DNA of 64,000 bases from Flavobacterium odoriferum (GCF_025499515.1 NZ_JAMKFA010000012.1:124001-188000); one strand, 5' to 3'; positions 1-9,192 are shown, counted from the first letter of the stretch. Notes: generated by a model not told the origin, from the sequence alone. Translations and numbers: made by a program.

Positions 1-389
1 CACTGAAAGATAATTTTATTCTAATTGAAATGTCGTATTTGAATGCACCCATTCAGTTATATGATTTTCTTTTTGAGTTGCAACTTAAAGGATATCAGTT
101 GGTTTTAGCGCATCCAGAGCGTTACAATTACTTTCATTCCAACAAAAAAGAATTTGCAAAACTAAAAAAAGCAGGGTGTTTATTTCAGTTAAATTTGTTA
201 GCGACTGTAGGTTATTATGGGAAAAATGTTGCCGAAACAGCCGATTATCTTTTAAAAGAAAACTTGTATGATTTTGTGGGTTCTGATATTCATCATAAAA
301 ATCACGTAGCGGCTTTTCAAAATAAGGTGATAATTAAAAATCACAAAACCTTAGAGGAAACCATGACTAAAAATGTGTTTTTTAAATAA
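1..389 (+). CDS. CpsB/CapC-type tyrosine-protein phosphatase, 3'-part (5' end outside window)
   Basis: Manganese-dependent PHP-fold phosphatase that removes phosphate from the tyrosine-rich tail of Wzc-type kinases. The reading frame is open from the first full codon at base 3, so the ATG at base 30 is internal and the gene begins before the window; roughly the C-terminal half of a family usually about 240-250 residues long is visible. Visible metal-site motifs are LAHPERY and FVGSDIHH. It is convergent with the wzc-like kinase ending at 505, the expected neighbour. Family assignment rests on these two motifs and the context; the N-terminal metal ligands cannot be seen. Confidence 0.82.
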   Translation, partial: LKDNFILIEMSYLNAPIQLYDFLFELQLKGYQLVLAHPERYNYFHSNKKEFAKLKKAGCLFQLNLLATVGYYGKNVAETADYLLKENLYDFVGSDIHHKNHVAAFQNKVIIKNHKTLEETMTKNVFFK

Positions 390-443
390 AAAAAGCAAGT
401 TCAAGAACAATAGGTAATTATTTTCGCTTCGTTCAAATGTTGA

Positions 444-477
444 CCTACTTTGTAGGAGATTCCTACTTTCGCGGAAT
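444..477. repeat. Two adjacent short hairpins, probable degenerate dispersed element
   Basis: CCTAC-TTT-GTAGG (444-456) is a perfect 5-bp hairpin, followed by ATTCC...GGAAT (459-477) and then GACAAAA. It fills the 115-base gap between the converging phosphatase and kinase genes. A similar GAATGACAAAA tail occurs near 55515, which hints at a dispersed intergenic element. It could help terminate transcription of the phosphatase gene, but no U-tract follows the hairpins. Confidence 0.4.
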
Positions 478-504
478 GACAAAAAAGTGCCCTAAAACCT
501 GAAC

Positions 505-2862
505 CTATTTAAAAAAACGTTTCCAAAAAGATTTTTTTTCAACCTCAACTCCGTAGCCATATCCATATCCGTAGCCATATCCGTACCCTTTTGTAGAATC
601 GGTATCATTAATTAAGATTGACATATTAGGCAGTTTCTTTTCTTGATATAATTTTTCTGGCAAAGTCAACATTCGTTTGTCTAAGTAATTTGCTCTGGTA
701 ACATATACAAAAGCATCTGCATATTTTGATATCAATAAAGTATCGGTTACTAAACTTACTGGTGCAGTATCTACGATGATGTAATCAAACTCTTGCTTTA
801 ATTTTTCAAACAATTCACCTACTTTTTTACCCATAAGCAATTCGGCAGGATTTGGAGGAATCACACCAGCAGGCATAACATAAAAATTAGAAAAACCTTC
901 CACTTTTGTTAAAAAATCAGCACTATTTTTATGGTCTTTAGAAGCTAAATAATTAGTGACACCTACTTTAGGAACGTCTAAATATTCTTCTAATTTAGGA
1001 TTTCTGATATCCAATCCTAATAACAAAACTTTCTTATCAGACAAGGCAATAGTGGAAGCCAAGTTTACCGAAATAAAGGTTTTTCCTTCTTTTGGAAAAG
1101 TTGATGTTAAGAAAATAGTCTTAGCAACTCCTTCTGGAACTTCATTAAGTAAGAACTCTAAATTTGTTCGTACAATTCGAAGTGCTTCTGCCGTACTTGT
1201 TCTGCTGCTGCTTGAAATGATAGCTTCATTTGAAACTGATTTTGGAACATCTCCAATGAATGGCATCGTAGTGGCTTGTTCAATATCTAATCGCGATTTA
1301 ACTTTTGTATCTAATAATCTTCTGATATAAAGAATTGCAAAAGGAATTAACAATCCTAAAAACAAACTTCCCAAATAAATAACTTGGCGATTAGGCGAAA
1401 CCGGATTTTTTGAAGCAATTGCGGCATCAATTACTTTAGCATTGGGTGCTGTTACAGCAAGAGAAATTTGAGTTTCTTCTCTTTTTTGCAGCAAGTATAA
1501 ATACAAAGCTTCTTTGATATTTTGCTTTCTATCGATATCTCTAAAAATCTTTTCTTGAGTAGGAATTTGAGAAATTTTTCCACCCAAAATTGCATTTTGA
1601 CGTGCAATATCTTTCTTCTTAATTTTTAAATTGCTTTGCAACTGAAGCAAACTAGAAGCAACACTACTTTTTAACGTGTTGATTTTTGCTTCTAAATTTA
1701 AAACCAAACTGTTTTTTGGCCCAGCTGTTTTCAACAATTTATTGCGCTCTAAAACCAATTGATTGTATTGCGCTATGGAAGCACTCGCACCTTCCTCGGC
1801 AGGTAAAATATTAGCAGGAATCAATTCTGAAGAAGTATTCGAGTTTAAGTACTCTAAAATACTACTTACAACTTTTAATTGTGTTTCGGTTTCAATTTCT
1901 TTCTTTTCAAACTCGGTAGCATTTTCTAAAAACAATCCTGCCTCTGAAACAATATCCGTTACTTTATTTTCTTTCTTAAACGACTCTACATCAGCCTCAA
2001 CACCTTTTAATTCATCACTGATGATACTTAGTCGTTGTTCTATAAACTTTGACGTGTTTTCAGCAATATATTTTTTGTCAGAAATAGCATCTTGGTTATA
2101 GTTTTTTACCAAAGTATTTAAAAAATCTTCGGCTTTAGGACGTACAGGATCAACAAGGGTTAATTCGATAACACTAGTATTTTTTCCAAACGAACTCACT
2201 GTTAATCTCGTTTTAAAACTTTCAACTAACGATTTTATTGGATAAACTTGAATAGCAATATTAAACTCCTCTTTCCATAAATCAGCACCAGATTTCATTA
2301 CGATAGCTTCAACTGCATCAACTTTAAACTTGGTTCCATACGAAAAGGTTCCTATTTTAACCCCAGAAGCATCATAAAAATCAAATCGGTTAGCATCTAC
2401 AGAAGAAATTCGGAAATTATGAAATGAATTTAAAAAAGTTTCATTTGTTTTAGAAAAGAAAATTTGAATGGGACTTCCTTTATATAATTCTTCCGATTTT
2501 ACTCTTCCCAAATTCAAATAAGCGGTAGTAAGTTCTAAATCTTTAATAGTTGATGCAATTAAAGTTCTTGATTTGATTACTTCAATTTCATTATCAACAT
2601 TACTTTTTACACCCGAGAGCAATCCCAAATCTGAAAAAGCAGATAATTCAGAAGCCATACTTCCTTTTCGATCATCTTTCACTAAAATAGTAGACGTAGC
2701 TTTATATTTTGGAATTGTATATCGCAAATACAAATAAGCAACAGTAAAGCAAACAAATACACCTACAACAAACCATTTCCAATGCGAAATGTAATTTTCA
2801 ATTTCTTCTTTTAAGTTAAAATTGCTGGATAAAGTTGGAGTATGTAATTCGCGTTTTTGCAT
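505..2862 (-). CDS. Wzc-like polysaccharide co-polymerase / BY-type tyrosine autokinase (copy 1)
   Basis: Inner-membrane co-polymerase and tyrosine kinase controlling chain length and export of polysaccharide. Order of parts: TM helix at about residues 30-50, a long periplasmic Wzz domain with coiled-coil at about 265-430, a second TM near 490-510, then a cytoplasmic kinase with Walker A (PKEGKT, about 590), Walker A' (LGLDIRNP, about 614) and Walker B (YIIVDTAP, about 696). The tail carries six alternating Tyr-Gly units before a basic end, the expected autophosphorylation cluster. Length 785 fits fused Wzc proteins. It lies one base downstream of its wza-like partner, so the two are probably co-transcribed. 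Identification is firm; the glycan handled is unknown. Confidence 0.93.
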   Translation of the reverse strand: MQKRELHTPTLSSNFNLKEEIENYISHWKWFVVGVFVCFTVAYLYLRYTIPKYKATSTILVKDDRKGSMASELSAFSDLGLLSGVKSNVDNEIEVIKSRTLIASTIKDLELTTAYLNLGRVKSEELYKGSPIQIFFSKTNETFLNSFHNFRISSVDANRFDFYDASGVKIGTFSYGTKFKVDAVEAIVMKSGADLWKEEFNIAIQVYPIKSLVESFKTRLTVSSFGKNTSVIELTLVDPVRPKAEDFLNTLVKNYNQDAISDKKYIAENTSKFIEQRLSIISDELKGVEADVESFKKENKVTDIVSEAGLFLENATEFEKKEIETETQLKVVSSILEYLNSNTSSELIPANILPAEEGASASIAQYNQLVLERNKLLKTAGPKNSLVLNLEAKINTLKSSVASSLLQLQSNLKIKKKDIARQNAILGGKISQIPTQEKIFRDIDRKQNIKEALYLYLLQKREETQISLAVTAPNAKVIDAAIASKNPVSPNRQVIYLGSLFLGLLIPFAILYIRRLLDTKVKSRLDIEQATTMPFIGDVPKSVSNEAIISSSSRTSTAEALRIVRTNLEFLLNEVPEGVAKTIFLTSTFPKEGKTFISVNLASTIALSDKKVLLLGLDIRNPKLEEYLDVPKVGVTNYLASKDHKNSADFLTKVEGFSNFYVMPAGVIPPNPAELLMGKKVGELFEKLKQEFDYIIVDTAPVSLVTDTLLISKYADAFVYVTRANYLDKRMLTLPEKLYQEKKLPNMSILINDTDSTKGYGYGYGYGYGYGVEVEKKSFWKRFFK
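550..588 (-). repeat. Tyr-Gly coding repeat at the Wzc-1 C-terminus
   Basis: Thirty-nine bases encode GYGYGYGYGYGYG using alternating TAC/TAT and GGA/GGC codons, so at DNA level it is an imperfect hexanucleotide tandem repeat. It supplies the phosphorylatable tyrosines of the kinase tail. Confidence 0.85.
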
Positions 2863-2863
2863 C

Positions 2864-3631
2864 TTATTTTACGGTTAAAGCTATAATGGTAACAATTAGA
2901 GAAAGGGCTGAAATTCCTACAGTTAAATTAGGTCCGATAGCTGAAGAATTGATTCTGGTTTTATTTGGTTCAACATAAACCACATCGTTTTGAGATAAAT
3001 AATAAGCAGAAGAATTCAAAAAATCAGATTTTGTTAAATCGATTCGTTCCATAGTTTTGGTTCCATTCTTTTCACGAATTAATAAAACATTGGTTCTATT
3101 TCCGTAAATGGTTAAATCTCCCGACATTCCGATAGCCTCTAGCAATGTAATTCTTTCACTCGCAACCGAATAAGTTCCTGGTTTTTGAACTTCTCCTAAA
3201 ACCGTAACTTTAAAATTTAAAATTCTAAAATTGATTACTGCATCACTAACATGATCTTTTAATAGCTCCTTTAATTTAGCTACTGCTTGCGTTTTTGTTA
3301 ATCCACCAAGAGCAATAGAACCTAGTAATGGGAATTCAATTTTTCCTTCCTTATCCAAAATATAGGTTTGCATTCTTTGTGTTCCAATGGTATTCTCTGA
3401 ATCACCTTGAACGGTTATGACTTTCAAATTATAAGGTGCTGCAACTTCTGGATTTTCAGAAGAAACTACAATCATTACTACATCATCAGGTTGCAAAACA
3501 GGCTCATAAGAAACCAACTCTTTTGCATTAGAACCGCCTTGTAAATACACCAAATCTTTTCTTGAAGCACAAGAAGTGGTTAAAAACAAAACGAATAACA
3601 ACGATAAAAGAGTGATTTTTACAAATTTCAT
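2864..3631 (-). CDS. Wza-like outer-membrane polysaccharide export lipoprotein (copy 1)
   Basis: Forms the outer-membrane exit channel that works with the Wzc-like kinase. A lipoprotein signal peptide ends in TTSC with the lipidated Cys at residue 21. A polysaccharide-export domain follows (LQPDDVV region), then an SLBB domain (VLGEVQKPGTYSV), and a C-terminal hydrophobic helix (LTVGISALSLIVTIIALTV) that probably spans the outer membrane as in Wza. At 255 residues it is shorter than E. coli Wza, which is usual for Bacteroidota. A well-formed promoter lies 16 bases upstream, so wza-wzc copy 1 can be transcribed separately from the upstream genes. Confidence 0.92.
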   Translation of the reverse strand: MKFVKITLLSLLFVLFLTTSCASRKDLVYLQGGSNAKELVSYEPVLQPDDVVMIVVSSENPEVAAPYNLKVITVQGDSENTIGTQRMQTYILDKEGKIEFPLLGSIALGGLTKTQAVAKLKELLKDHVSDAVINFRILNFKVTVLGEVQKPGTYSVASERITLLEAIGMSGDLTIYGNRTNVLLIREKNGTKTMERIDLTKSDFLNSSAYYLSQNDVVYVEPNKTRINSSAIGPNLTVGISALSLIVTIIALTVK

Positions 3632-3646
3632 AATCTAAATTTTATG

Positions 3647-3675
3647 CAAATATAAGGGACTTTACTAATAAGCAA
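3647..3675 (-). promoter_or_regulatory. Predicted promoter of wza-wzc copy 1
   Basis: Reading the minus strand, TTG (3675-3673), an 18-base spacer and TATATTTG (3654-3647) match the Bacteroidota primary-sigma consensus TTG-N17-23-TAnnTTTG. The start codon at 3631 follows closely. Confidence 0.65.
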
Positions 3676-3680
3676 AGAAA

Positions 3681-5648
3681 TTAGTGGTCAAGACGCTCAA
3701 ATTCAGAATTTTTACTCTTAAATTCGGGCACAATTTTCTTCATTAGCACAACGGTTTCCTCAGATTTCATTTCTTTAGCACTTTGAACTAATCGTTGCAA
3801 TTGATTAAGAAAATCATCAAAATTGGCAACACTTACTTCTTGTGCTATCATAATTTTTTCGTGATGTGTTGGTAGTGTTTTAGCTACATCATTTAACAAT
3901 TCTTCATATAATTTTTCACCAGGTCGTAAGCCTACTACTTCAATTTTAATATCTTCTTCTGGAGTAAATCCAGCTAAACGAATCATTTTATAAGCCAAAT
4001 CAATTATACGAACAGGTTCACCCATATCAAAAATATAAATTTCACCTCCGTTACCCATAGAACCTGCTTCTAATACTAATTGACAAGCTTCAGGAATTGT
4101 CATAAAATAACGAATTATGTCGGGATGCGTTATGGTTATTGGACCTCCTTCTTGAATTTGCTTAGTAAACAACGGAACCACAGAACCATTAGAACCTAGT
4201 ACATTTCCAAAACGAGTAGTAATAAATTTAGTTGATTCTAACTGCTTTGCTTGCGCATTCATCGACAAAGACTGCACGTACATTTCCGCAATTCTCTTAC
4301 TAGCTCCCATTACATTACTTGGGTTTACGGCTTTATCGGTGGAAACCATCACAAAAGAAGACACTTTGTATTTTAAAGCTAAATCGGCAATGATTTTGGT
4401 TCCATAAACGTTAGTTAAAACCGCCTGATACGGATTTAATTCCATCAACGGCACATGTTTATAAGCGGCTGCATGATAAATAACATCGGGTTGATGTGTT
4501 CCTATGATTTGCTCCATCATAAAAGCGTCTTTTATATCAGCAACAAAAGACAAATAGGGAATATTTTTTATTATAGGCTCAATCAACAATCCTAATTGAT
4601 GCAAAGGCGTTTCTGCTTGATCAACAACTATTAATTTTGATGGTTTAAAATCTAAAACTTGTTGTACAATTTCACTTCCAATAGAACCTGCTGCACCCGT
4701 AACCATAATGGTTTTTCCGCTAATTTGACCCGAAATAATTTGATTGTGAAGCTCAATAGGTTGACGCTCTAACAAATCTTTAATATCAAATTGCTTAATG
4801 CTTTTAGTGATGTTTTTTTGATCTTCCCAATTTTTTACCGTTTGAGTTGATAGTACTTGATATTGGTGTTCTAAACAATCATCAACAATTTTCAACTGCT
4901 CACTTTTAGTTAAAGAAGAATCACTTAAAATAATTCCCGAAGCATTAAACTTTCTAATGATAACAGCCGCATTACCTTTAAAACCTACAATTGGCAAACC
5001 TAGAACTTGTTTGGTCTTATTTGCCGATGTTTTTTCGATAAAAGCAACTACTTTGTATCGCTTTGGTTGTTCAGAATTTAAAGCTTTAGCTAAAGCAAAG
5101 GCATTGGCATCTACTCCAAAAACTACAATTTTTTTAATTTTATCTATATTTTCTAATTCGATATAGGTTTCAAATAAAAACTTGACCACTATTCGGAAAA
5201 GAAATAAAAGTACAAACGAAATTACACTGTGAATAAATAATTCGGGCAGCAAGAAAATCTTAGTACCATGAATAAAATAATGGGTATAATTTAAAACTAC
5301 TAATGAGAAAAAAGCAAATGAAGTAGCCAATAATAATCGCATACCATCAATAAAACTAGAATGTCTTATAATTCCTGCATAGGTTCTAAAAGCGAAGAAA
5401 AAAAAGGCGTAAGTAAAAATGGTAATTACATAACGAATAGAAACCGAATAAGTATCAAAGTACTTATATGTTAAATTAGTTACAATAAAATAGGTAACCA
5501 AGCTAGCAAATAAAACAATAATAATATCAATACAAAAGATAACCCATCTTGGTAAATAGGCTAAATTACTAAATCGATTTTCAAAAAAATCTTGGGTTAT
5601 GTTTTGTATAACCGATTTTTTTGAAGAATTATTCTGATTATTTGACAC
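3681..5648 (-). CDS. PglF/WbpM/CapD-like UDP-GlcNAc 4,6-dehydratase, membrane anchored
   Basis: Probably converts UDP-GlcNAc to the 4-keto-6-deoxy intermediate that opens bacillosamine-type synthesis. Four N-terminal TM helices (about residues 30-155) precede a CoA-binding-like Rossmann domain and an extended SDR domain with TGAAGSIGSE at about 318. The usual YxxxK is replaced by MGASK near 445-451 (VMGASKR), the atypical Met-Lys arrangement of the large dehydratases. Length 655 fits the long PglF/WbpM class. The start is GTG; no ATG exists nearby in frame. It sits downstream of a PglE-like aminotransferase and a PglC-PglD fusion, which supports the pathway call. Other 4,6-dehydratase products cannot be excluded. 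Confidence 0.87.
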   Translation of the reverse strand: MSNNQNNSSKKSVIQNITQDFFENRFSNLAYLPRWVIFCIDIIIVLFASLVTYFIVTNLTYKYFDTYSVSIRYVITIFTYAFFFFAFRTYAGIIRHSSFIDGMRLLLATSFAFFSLVVLNYTHYFIHGTKIFLLPELFIHSVISFVLLFLFRIVVKFLFETYIELENIDKIKKIVVFGVDANAFALAKALNSEQPKRYKVVAFIEKTSANKTKQVLGLPIVGFKGNAAVIIRKFNASGIILSDSSLTKSEQLKIVDDCLEHQYQVLSTQTVKNWEDQKNITKSIKQFDIKDLLERQPIELHNQIISGQISGKTIMVTGAAGSIGSEIVQQVLDFKPSKLIVVDQAETPLHQLGLLIEPIIKNIPYLSFVADIKDAFMMEQIIGTHQPDVIYHAAAYKHVPLMELNPYQAVLTNVYGTKIIADLALKYKVSSFVMVSTDKAVNPSNVMGASKRIAEMYVQSLSMNAQAKQLESTKFITTRFGNVLGSNGSVVPLFTKQIQEGGPITITHPDIIRYFMTIPEACQLVLEAGSMGNGGEIYIFDMGEPVRIIDLAYKMIRLAGFTPEEDIKIEVVGLRPGEKLYEELLNDVAKTLPTHHEKIMIAQEVSVANFDDFLNQLQRLVQSAKEMKSEETVVLMKKIVPEFKSKNSEFERLDH

Positions 5649-5677
5649 TTAAAAATTGTTTAACAGATTGGGGGCTA

Positions 5678-5685
5678 CAAAAATA
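5678..5685 (-). promoter_or_regulatory. Possible -7 box upstream of the dehydratase gene
   Basis: TATTTTTG on the minus strand fits TAnnTTTG and lies 30 bases before the GTG start, in the 82-base gap after the aminotransferase gene. No TTG was found at -33 spacing, so this is a weak call. Confidence 0.35.
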
Positions 5686-5730
5686 CAACAACTTATTAAA
5701 GTTAGAATCGTTTATTTAGTTTCTTTTTTG

Positions 5731-6855
5731 TTATTTAAAAAAATCTTCAAGAACCAAAATTATTCTTCCCCATTGATTATCAGACAAGTTAGACCCTGAA
5801 GGCAAGCACAATCCTTTCTCAAATAAATCGGCTGCAACCGAACGACCATAATATGGATAAGATGCGAAAACAGGTTGTAAATGCATAGGCTTCCATAAAG
5901 GGCGTGTTTCTATATTTTGAGATTCAAACTTTAATCGTAAGGCTTCTCTTTCTTCAAAAGAATCTAACAGAATAGCCGTTAACCAATGATTAGAAATGAA
6001 ATCAGCAGTTGGTTCTTTAAAAACAGTTACACTTGAAATTGCTTTAAAAAAATCTTGATAACGTTGATTCCATTTTCTTCTTAAAGTTACATGATTTTCT
6101 AAAACTTCCATTTGACCACGACCAATTCCAGCAGCAATATTACTTAATCGATAGTTATAACCAATTTCACTATGTTGATAATGTGGAGCGGCGTCTCTTG
6201 CTTGAGTGGCTAAAAATATGGCTTTCTCTTTTAAAACATCTGATTTTGTTACCAAAGCACCACCACCAGAAGTAGTTATAATTTTATTTCCATTAAACGA
6301 TAAGGCAGCCATCGTTCCAAACGTGCCACACTTTTGTCCTTTGTATGAACTACCTAAAGCTTCGGCACTATCTTCTAAAATAGGAATTTCATAACGATTA
6401 GCAATGGCTAACATTTCATCCATTTTGGCTGGCATTCCATACAAATGAACAGGAATAATTGCTTTTGGCTTCTTCCCTTTTGCAATTCTATCTTGAATAG
6501 CTTCTTCTAATGCAATAGAACACATATTCCAAGTATCCAATTCACTATCTATAAAAACAGGAGTTGCACCTAAATAAACAATTGGATTAGCAGAAGCAGA
6601 AAAAGTCATCGATTGACAAATAACCTCATCACCTGCATGTACTCCTAACAAAATAAGACCTAAATGCAAAGCAGCAGTTCCAGAGCTCAAAGCAGCAACT
6701 TGAACATTGTTGCCCAAGAAATGAACCAAATCATTTTCAAAACCCGTTACATTGGGTCCTAAAGGCGCTACCCAGTTGCTATCAAAAGCCTCTTGCACAT
6801 ATTTTTGTTCCGTTCCTCCCATGTGTGGAGAGGAAAGCCAAATTTTCTCTTCCAT
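5731..6855 (-). CDS. DegT/DnrJ/EryC1/StrS-family PLP aminotransferase, PglE-like
   Basis: PLP-dependent sugar aminotransferase, predicted to put an amino group on C4 of the 4-keto sugar made by the neighbouring dehydratase. The Schiff-base lysine is in ALSFNGNKIITT (about residue 188), followed by the typical SGGGGALV-like segment; the N-terminus LSSPHMGGTEQKYV is characteristic of the family. The start at 6855 is chosen over a 14-residue longer frame because it lies just 2 bases after the stop of the upstream PglC-PglD fusion, has AAGAGAAT upstream and matches the family's usual start. Length is then 374. Substrate is inferred from context. Confidence 0.9.
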   Translation of the reverse strand: MEEKIWLSSPHMGGTEQKYVQEAFDSNWVAPLGPNVTGFENDLVHFLGNNVQVAALSSGTAALHLGLILLGVHAGDEVICQSMTFSASANPIVYLGATPVFIDSELDTWNMCSIALEEAIQDRIAKGKKPKAIIPVHLYGMPAKMDEMLAIANRYEIPILEDSAEALGSSYKGQKCGTFGTMAALSFNGNKIITTSGGGALVTKSDVLKEKAIFLATQARDAAPHYQHSEIGYNYRLSNIAAGIGRGQMEVLENHVTLRRKWNQRYQDFFKAISSVTVFKEPTADFISNHWLTAILLDSFEEREALRLKFESQNIETRPLWKPMHLQPVFASYPYYGRSVAADLFEKGLCLPSGSNLSDNQWGRIILVLEDFFK

Positions 6856-6856
6856 T

Positions 6857-8068
6857 TTAATTCTCTTGATATTTAATAATTCGTGCTGGTACACCAACTA
6901 CAACAGCATTGTCTGGTACATCTTGCAAAACTACTGTTCCTGCTCCAATACTTACATTTTTTCCAATTTTAACATTGGGTATAATAGTGGCTCCAATACC
7001 TACTAATGTTTTTTCTCCCACTGTAACATTTCCACCCAAACAAGCATTTGGCGCTACATGAACATAATCTTCTAATTTACAATCATGCTCTACAATTGCT
7101 CCTGTATTGATGATACAATGATTTCCAATTACAGCAGCTGGATTTACAACTGCAGCTGCCATAATTTGAGTTCCAGGTCCAATCTTGGCAAATTTGGACA
7201 CAATAGCATTGGGATGAATGGTCATAATAAAATTGGTATCTAATGTGGTAACTATTCTTTTTCGAATGGCATTATCGCCAATAGCAACAATACAATTTCG
7301 AGCTTGTAATTTTTTTCTATTAAAATTTTTCTTGATAGGAATTTCAAACAACGAATCCGATTGGGGTGCATCATCTAAAATTCCTTTGACAACATATTTA
7401 TTTTCCGATAAAAGCACGTCTAAAACCACCTTTCCGTGACCTCCAGCTCCAAAAACATAAACTGAAGTAGTGCCACTAAAAGGTTCTATGGTTGCCGAAT
7501 TTTGAGCATTTATTCCTTCTTTAATTAAAATCTTTTTTACTGTTTTCAAAAGAATTTTTAAATCCAAACCAAAAGAAATATGTTCTACATAAAACACGTC
7601 CAATTCAAATTTGGTTTCCCAATCAATTGCATTTCGTCCATTGATTTGTGCCCAACCTGTAATCCCCGGTTTTACTTCGTGACGACGATTTTGATAAGGC
7701 GAATACAAATGCATGTACTGCGTTAATAAAGGTCTTGGACCCACCAAACTCATATCGCCTTTTAGAACATTGAGCAACTGCGGAATTTCGTCCAATGATG
7801 TTTTTCTAACAAAACGTCCAACAGCAGTTAATCGTTCTGCATCGGATAACAAATTCCCTTTTTTATCTTTTCTATCATTCATAGTTTTAAACTTAATGAT
7901 GCTAAAAATGGCACCATTAAATCCTGGTCGTCTTTGAATAAAAAAAGGCTTCCCTTGATTAGCAAAAAACAACAAAATGGTAATGCATAAAAACACAGGC
8001 AGAAGCAGGATAAATCCAACCAATGCCAGAATAAAATCTAATATGGGTTTTACTATGTTTTTATACAT
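6857..8068 (-). CDS. PglC-PglD fusion: phosphoglycosyl transferase plus sugar O/N-acetyltransferase
   Basis: Two enzymes in one 403-residue chain. Residues 1-195 are a monotopic phosphoglycosyl transferase that loads a sugar phosphate onto undecaprenyl phosphate: an N-terminal membrane hairpin at 8-36, the Asp-Glu catalytic pair at D93-E94 (SLDEIPQLLN) and GDMSLVGPRP. Residues 203-403 are a NeuD/PglD-type acetyltransferase: Rossmann GAGGHG at 207-212, candidate catalytic His328 (IVEHDC) and a left-handed beta-helix of hexapeptide repeats. In Campylobacter these are separate proteins. The fusion joins the last step making di-N-acetylbacillosamine to its transfer to lipid. It overlaps the upstream glycosyltransferase stop by one base. 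Domain calls are firm, exact sugar inferred. Confidence 0.9.
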   Translation of the reverse strand: MYKNIVKPILDFILALVGFILLLPVFLCITILLFFANQGKPFFIQRRPGFNGAIFSIIKFKTMNDRKDKKGNLLSDAERLTAVGRFVRKTSLDEIPQLLNVLKGDMSLVGPRPLLTQYMHLYSPYQNRRHEVKPGITGWAQINGRNAIDWETKFELDVFYVEHISFGLDLKILLKTVKKILIKEGINAQNSATIEPFSGTTSVYVFGAGGHGKVVLDVLLSENKYVVKGILDDAPQSDSLFEIPIKKNFNRKKLQARNCIVAIGDNAIRKRIVTTLDTNFIMTIHPNAIVSKFAKIGPGTQIMAAAVVNPAAVIGNHCIINTGAIVEHDCKLEDYVHVAPNACLGGNVTVGEKTLVGIGATIIPNVKIGKNVSIGAGTVVLQDVPDNAVVVGVPARIIKYQEN

Positions 8069-9192
8069 TATTTTAAAATATCTTTATAAAAAGTAAGCCA
8101 TTGCAACGAAATTTCATCTGCTGAAAAATGTTCCAATACATATTGTCTTCCGTTTTTACCTAAAACTGTTCTTGTCTCTTCGTTTTGAACCAACAATTTC
8201 ATTTGATCATAAAGTTGGTCTACATTTTTAACTTCATGACGTAACCCTGTTTTATTTTCGATAATAGTTTCTGCTAAACCATAGGTATCACTACAAATTA
8301 TTGGTAATTCTAACAACGAAGCTTCTATAACACTTGTCCCAAAACCTTCTCTATAACTTGGTAAACAAAACACATCTGCAGCTTGTAAAACTTCTTGTGA
8401 CTTTGGAGTAGGACCAAAATAAATGATGTTTTCTGTTTGAATTTGACGAATTTTCTCTTGCATCTGTTCTTCATCAAATCCAATTAAAAGCAATTTCACA
8501 TTCGGAAAATCTGCATGTAATTTTTGAAATGCTTTTGCTAAATCTAAAATACCCTTATCGGTATTCATTCTACCTAGAAAAGCAAATACAACATCATTAT
8601 TTTGAAAGTTCAATTGAGTGCGATACAAATTTCTAATTTCTGAAGAAGGATTGAACTTTTGCACATCTACTCCACTAATGGAACCTTTTCCTAAAACCTT
8701 AGAATTTTTATCGGTTATAATTTTATTAGCAATTAAAAATTGACGTTGCGACTGACCATCGACCAAAATATGAGTGGTAAACCAAACCAACAGTCGGTCT
8801 AAAAACTTTAAAAATTGTTTTTTTAAACCTGATTGTGTGTGCCAAACTTGTCCAGTAAAAATATGAATTCGAACTGGAATTCTAGACAACCAAGCAGCCA
8901 TCATAGCCAACAAACCTGCTTTTGGCGTAACGGAATGAACCACATGAAACGATTCTTTTTTAAAGAAAAAATACAACTGAATTAAAGCTAAGAAATCTTT
9001 CAAAGGATTGATGCTTCTGTGAATTGCAATATGTTTGGTGTTTTTTACAAACGGAACTTCAAAATCAGCCTGTGTTTCAAAATTAGCTACTAAAGTAATA
9101 TCAAACTCTTTTGAAAGGTATTCAAAATGCTTAATTAAAAATGCTTTGGCAGTAATGGGTGCCGAAACTACAAAACAGATTTTTTTCTTCAT
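8068..9192 (-). CDS. GT4-family glycosyltransferase, PglA-like
   Basis: GT-B fold cytoplasmic retaining glycosyltransferase. The C-terminal domain has AFLGRMNTDKGI and the donor-binding E-x7-E region PSYREGFGTSVIEASL. The N-terminal segment FTGQVWHTQSG resembles PglA-type enzymes that add the second sugar to lipid-linked bacillosamine, which would fit the adjacent PglC-PglD gene. It is one base coupled to genes on both sides, implying one transcript. Family is certain; acceptor and donor are inference. Confidence 0.87.
   Translation of the reverse strand: MKKKICFVVSAPITAKAFLIKHFEYLSKEFDITLVANFETQADFEVPFVKNTKHIAIHRSINPLKDFLALIQLYFFFKKESFHVVHSVTPKAGLLAMMAAWLSRIPVRIHIFTGQVWHTQSGLKKQFLKFLDRLLVWFTTHILVDGQSQRQFLIANKIITDKNSKVLGKGSISGVDVQKFNPSSEIRNLYRTQLNFQNNDVVFAFLGRMNTDKGILDLAKAFQKLHADFPNVKLLLIGFDEEQMQEKIRQIQTENIIYFGPTPKSQEVLQAADVFCLPSYREGFGTSVIEASLLELPIICSDTYGLAETIIENKTGLRHEVKNVDQLYDQMKLLVQNEETRTVLGKNGRQYVLEHFSADEISLQWLTFYKDILK

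Noticed and set aside
956..1330. Plus-strand frame of 124 codons inside wzc copy 1
   Set aside because: It is antisense to the conserved kinase domain and has no recognisable family; shadow of the real gene.
6856..6897. Longer start of the PglE-like aminotransferase
   Set aside because: It overlaps the coding end of the PglC-PglD gene; the ATG at 6855 fits family alignments and operon spacing.
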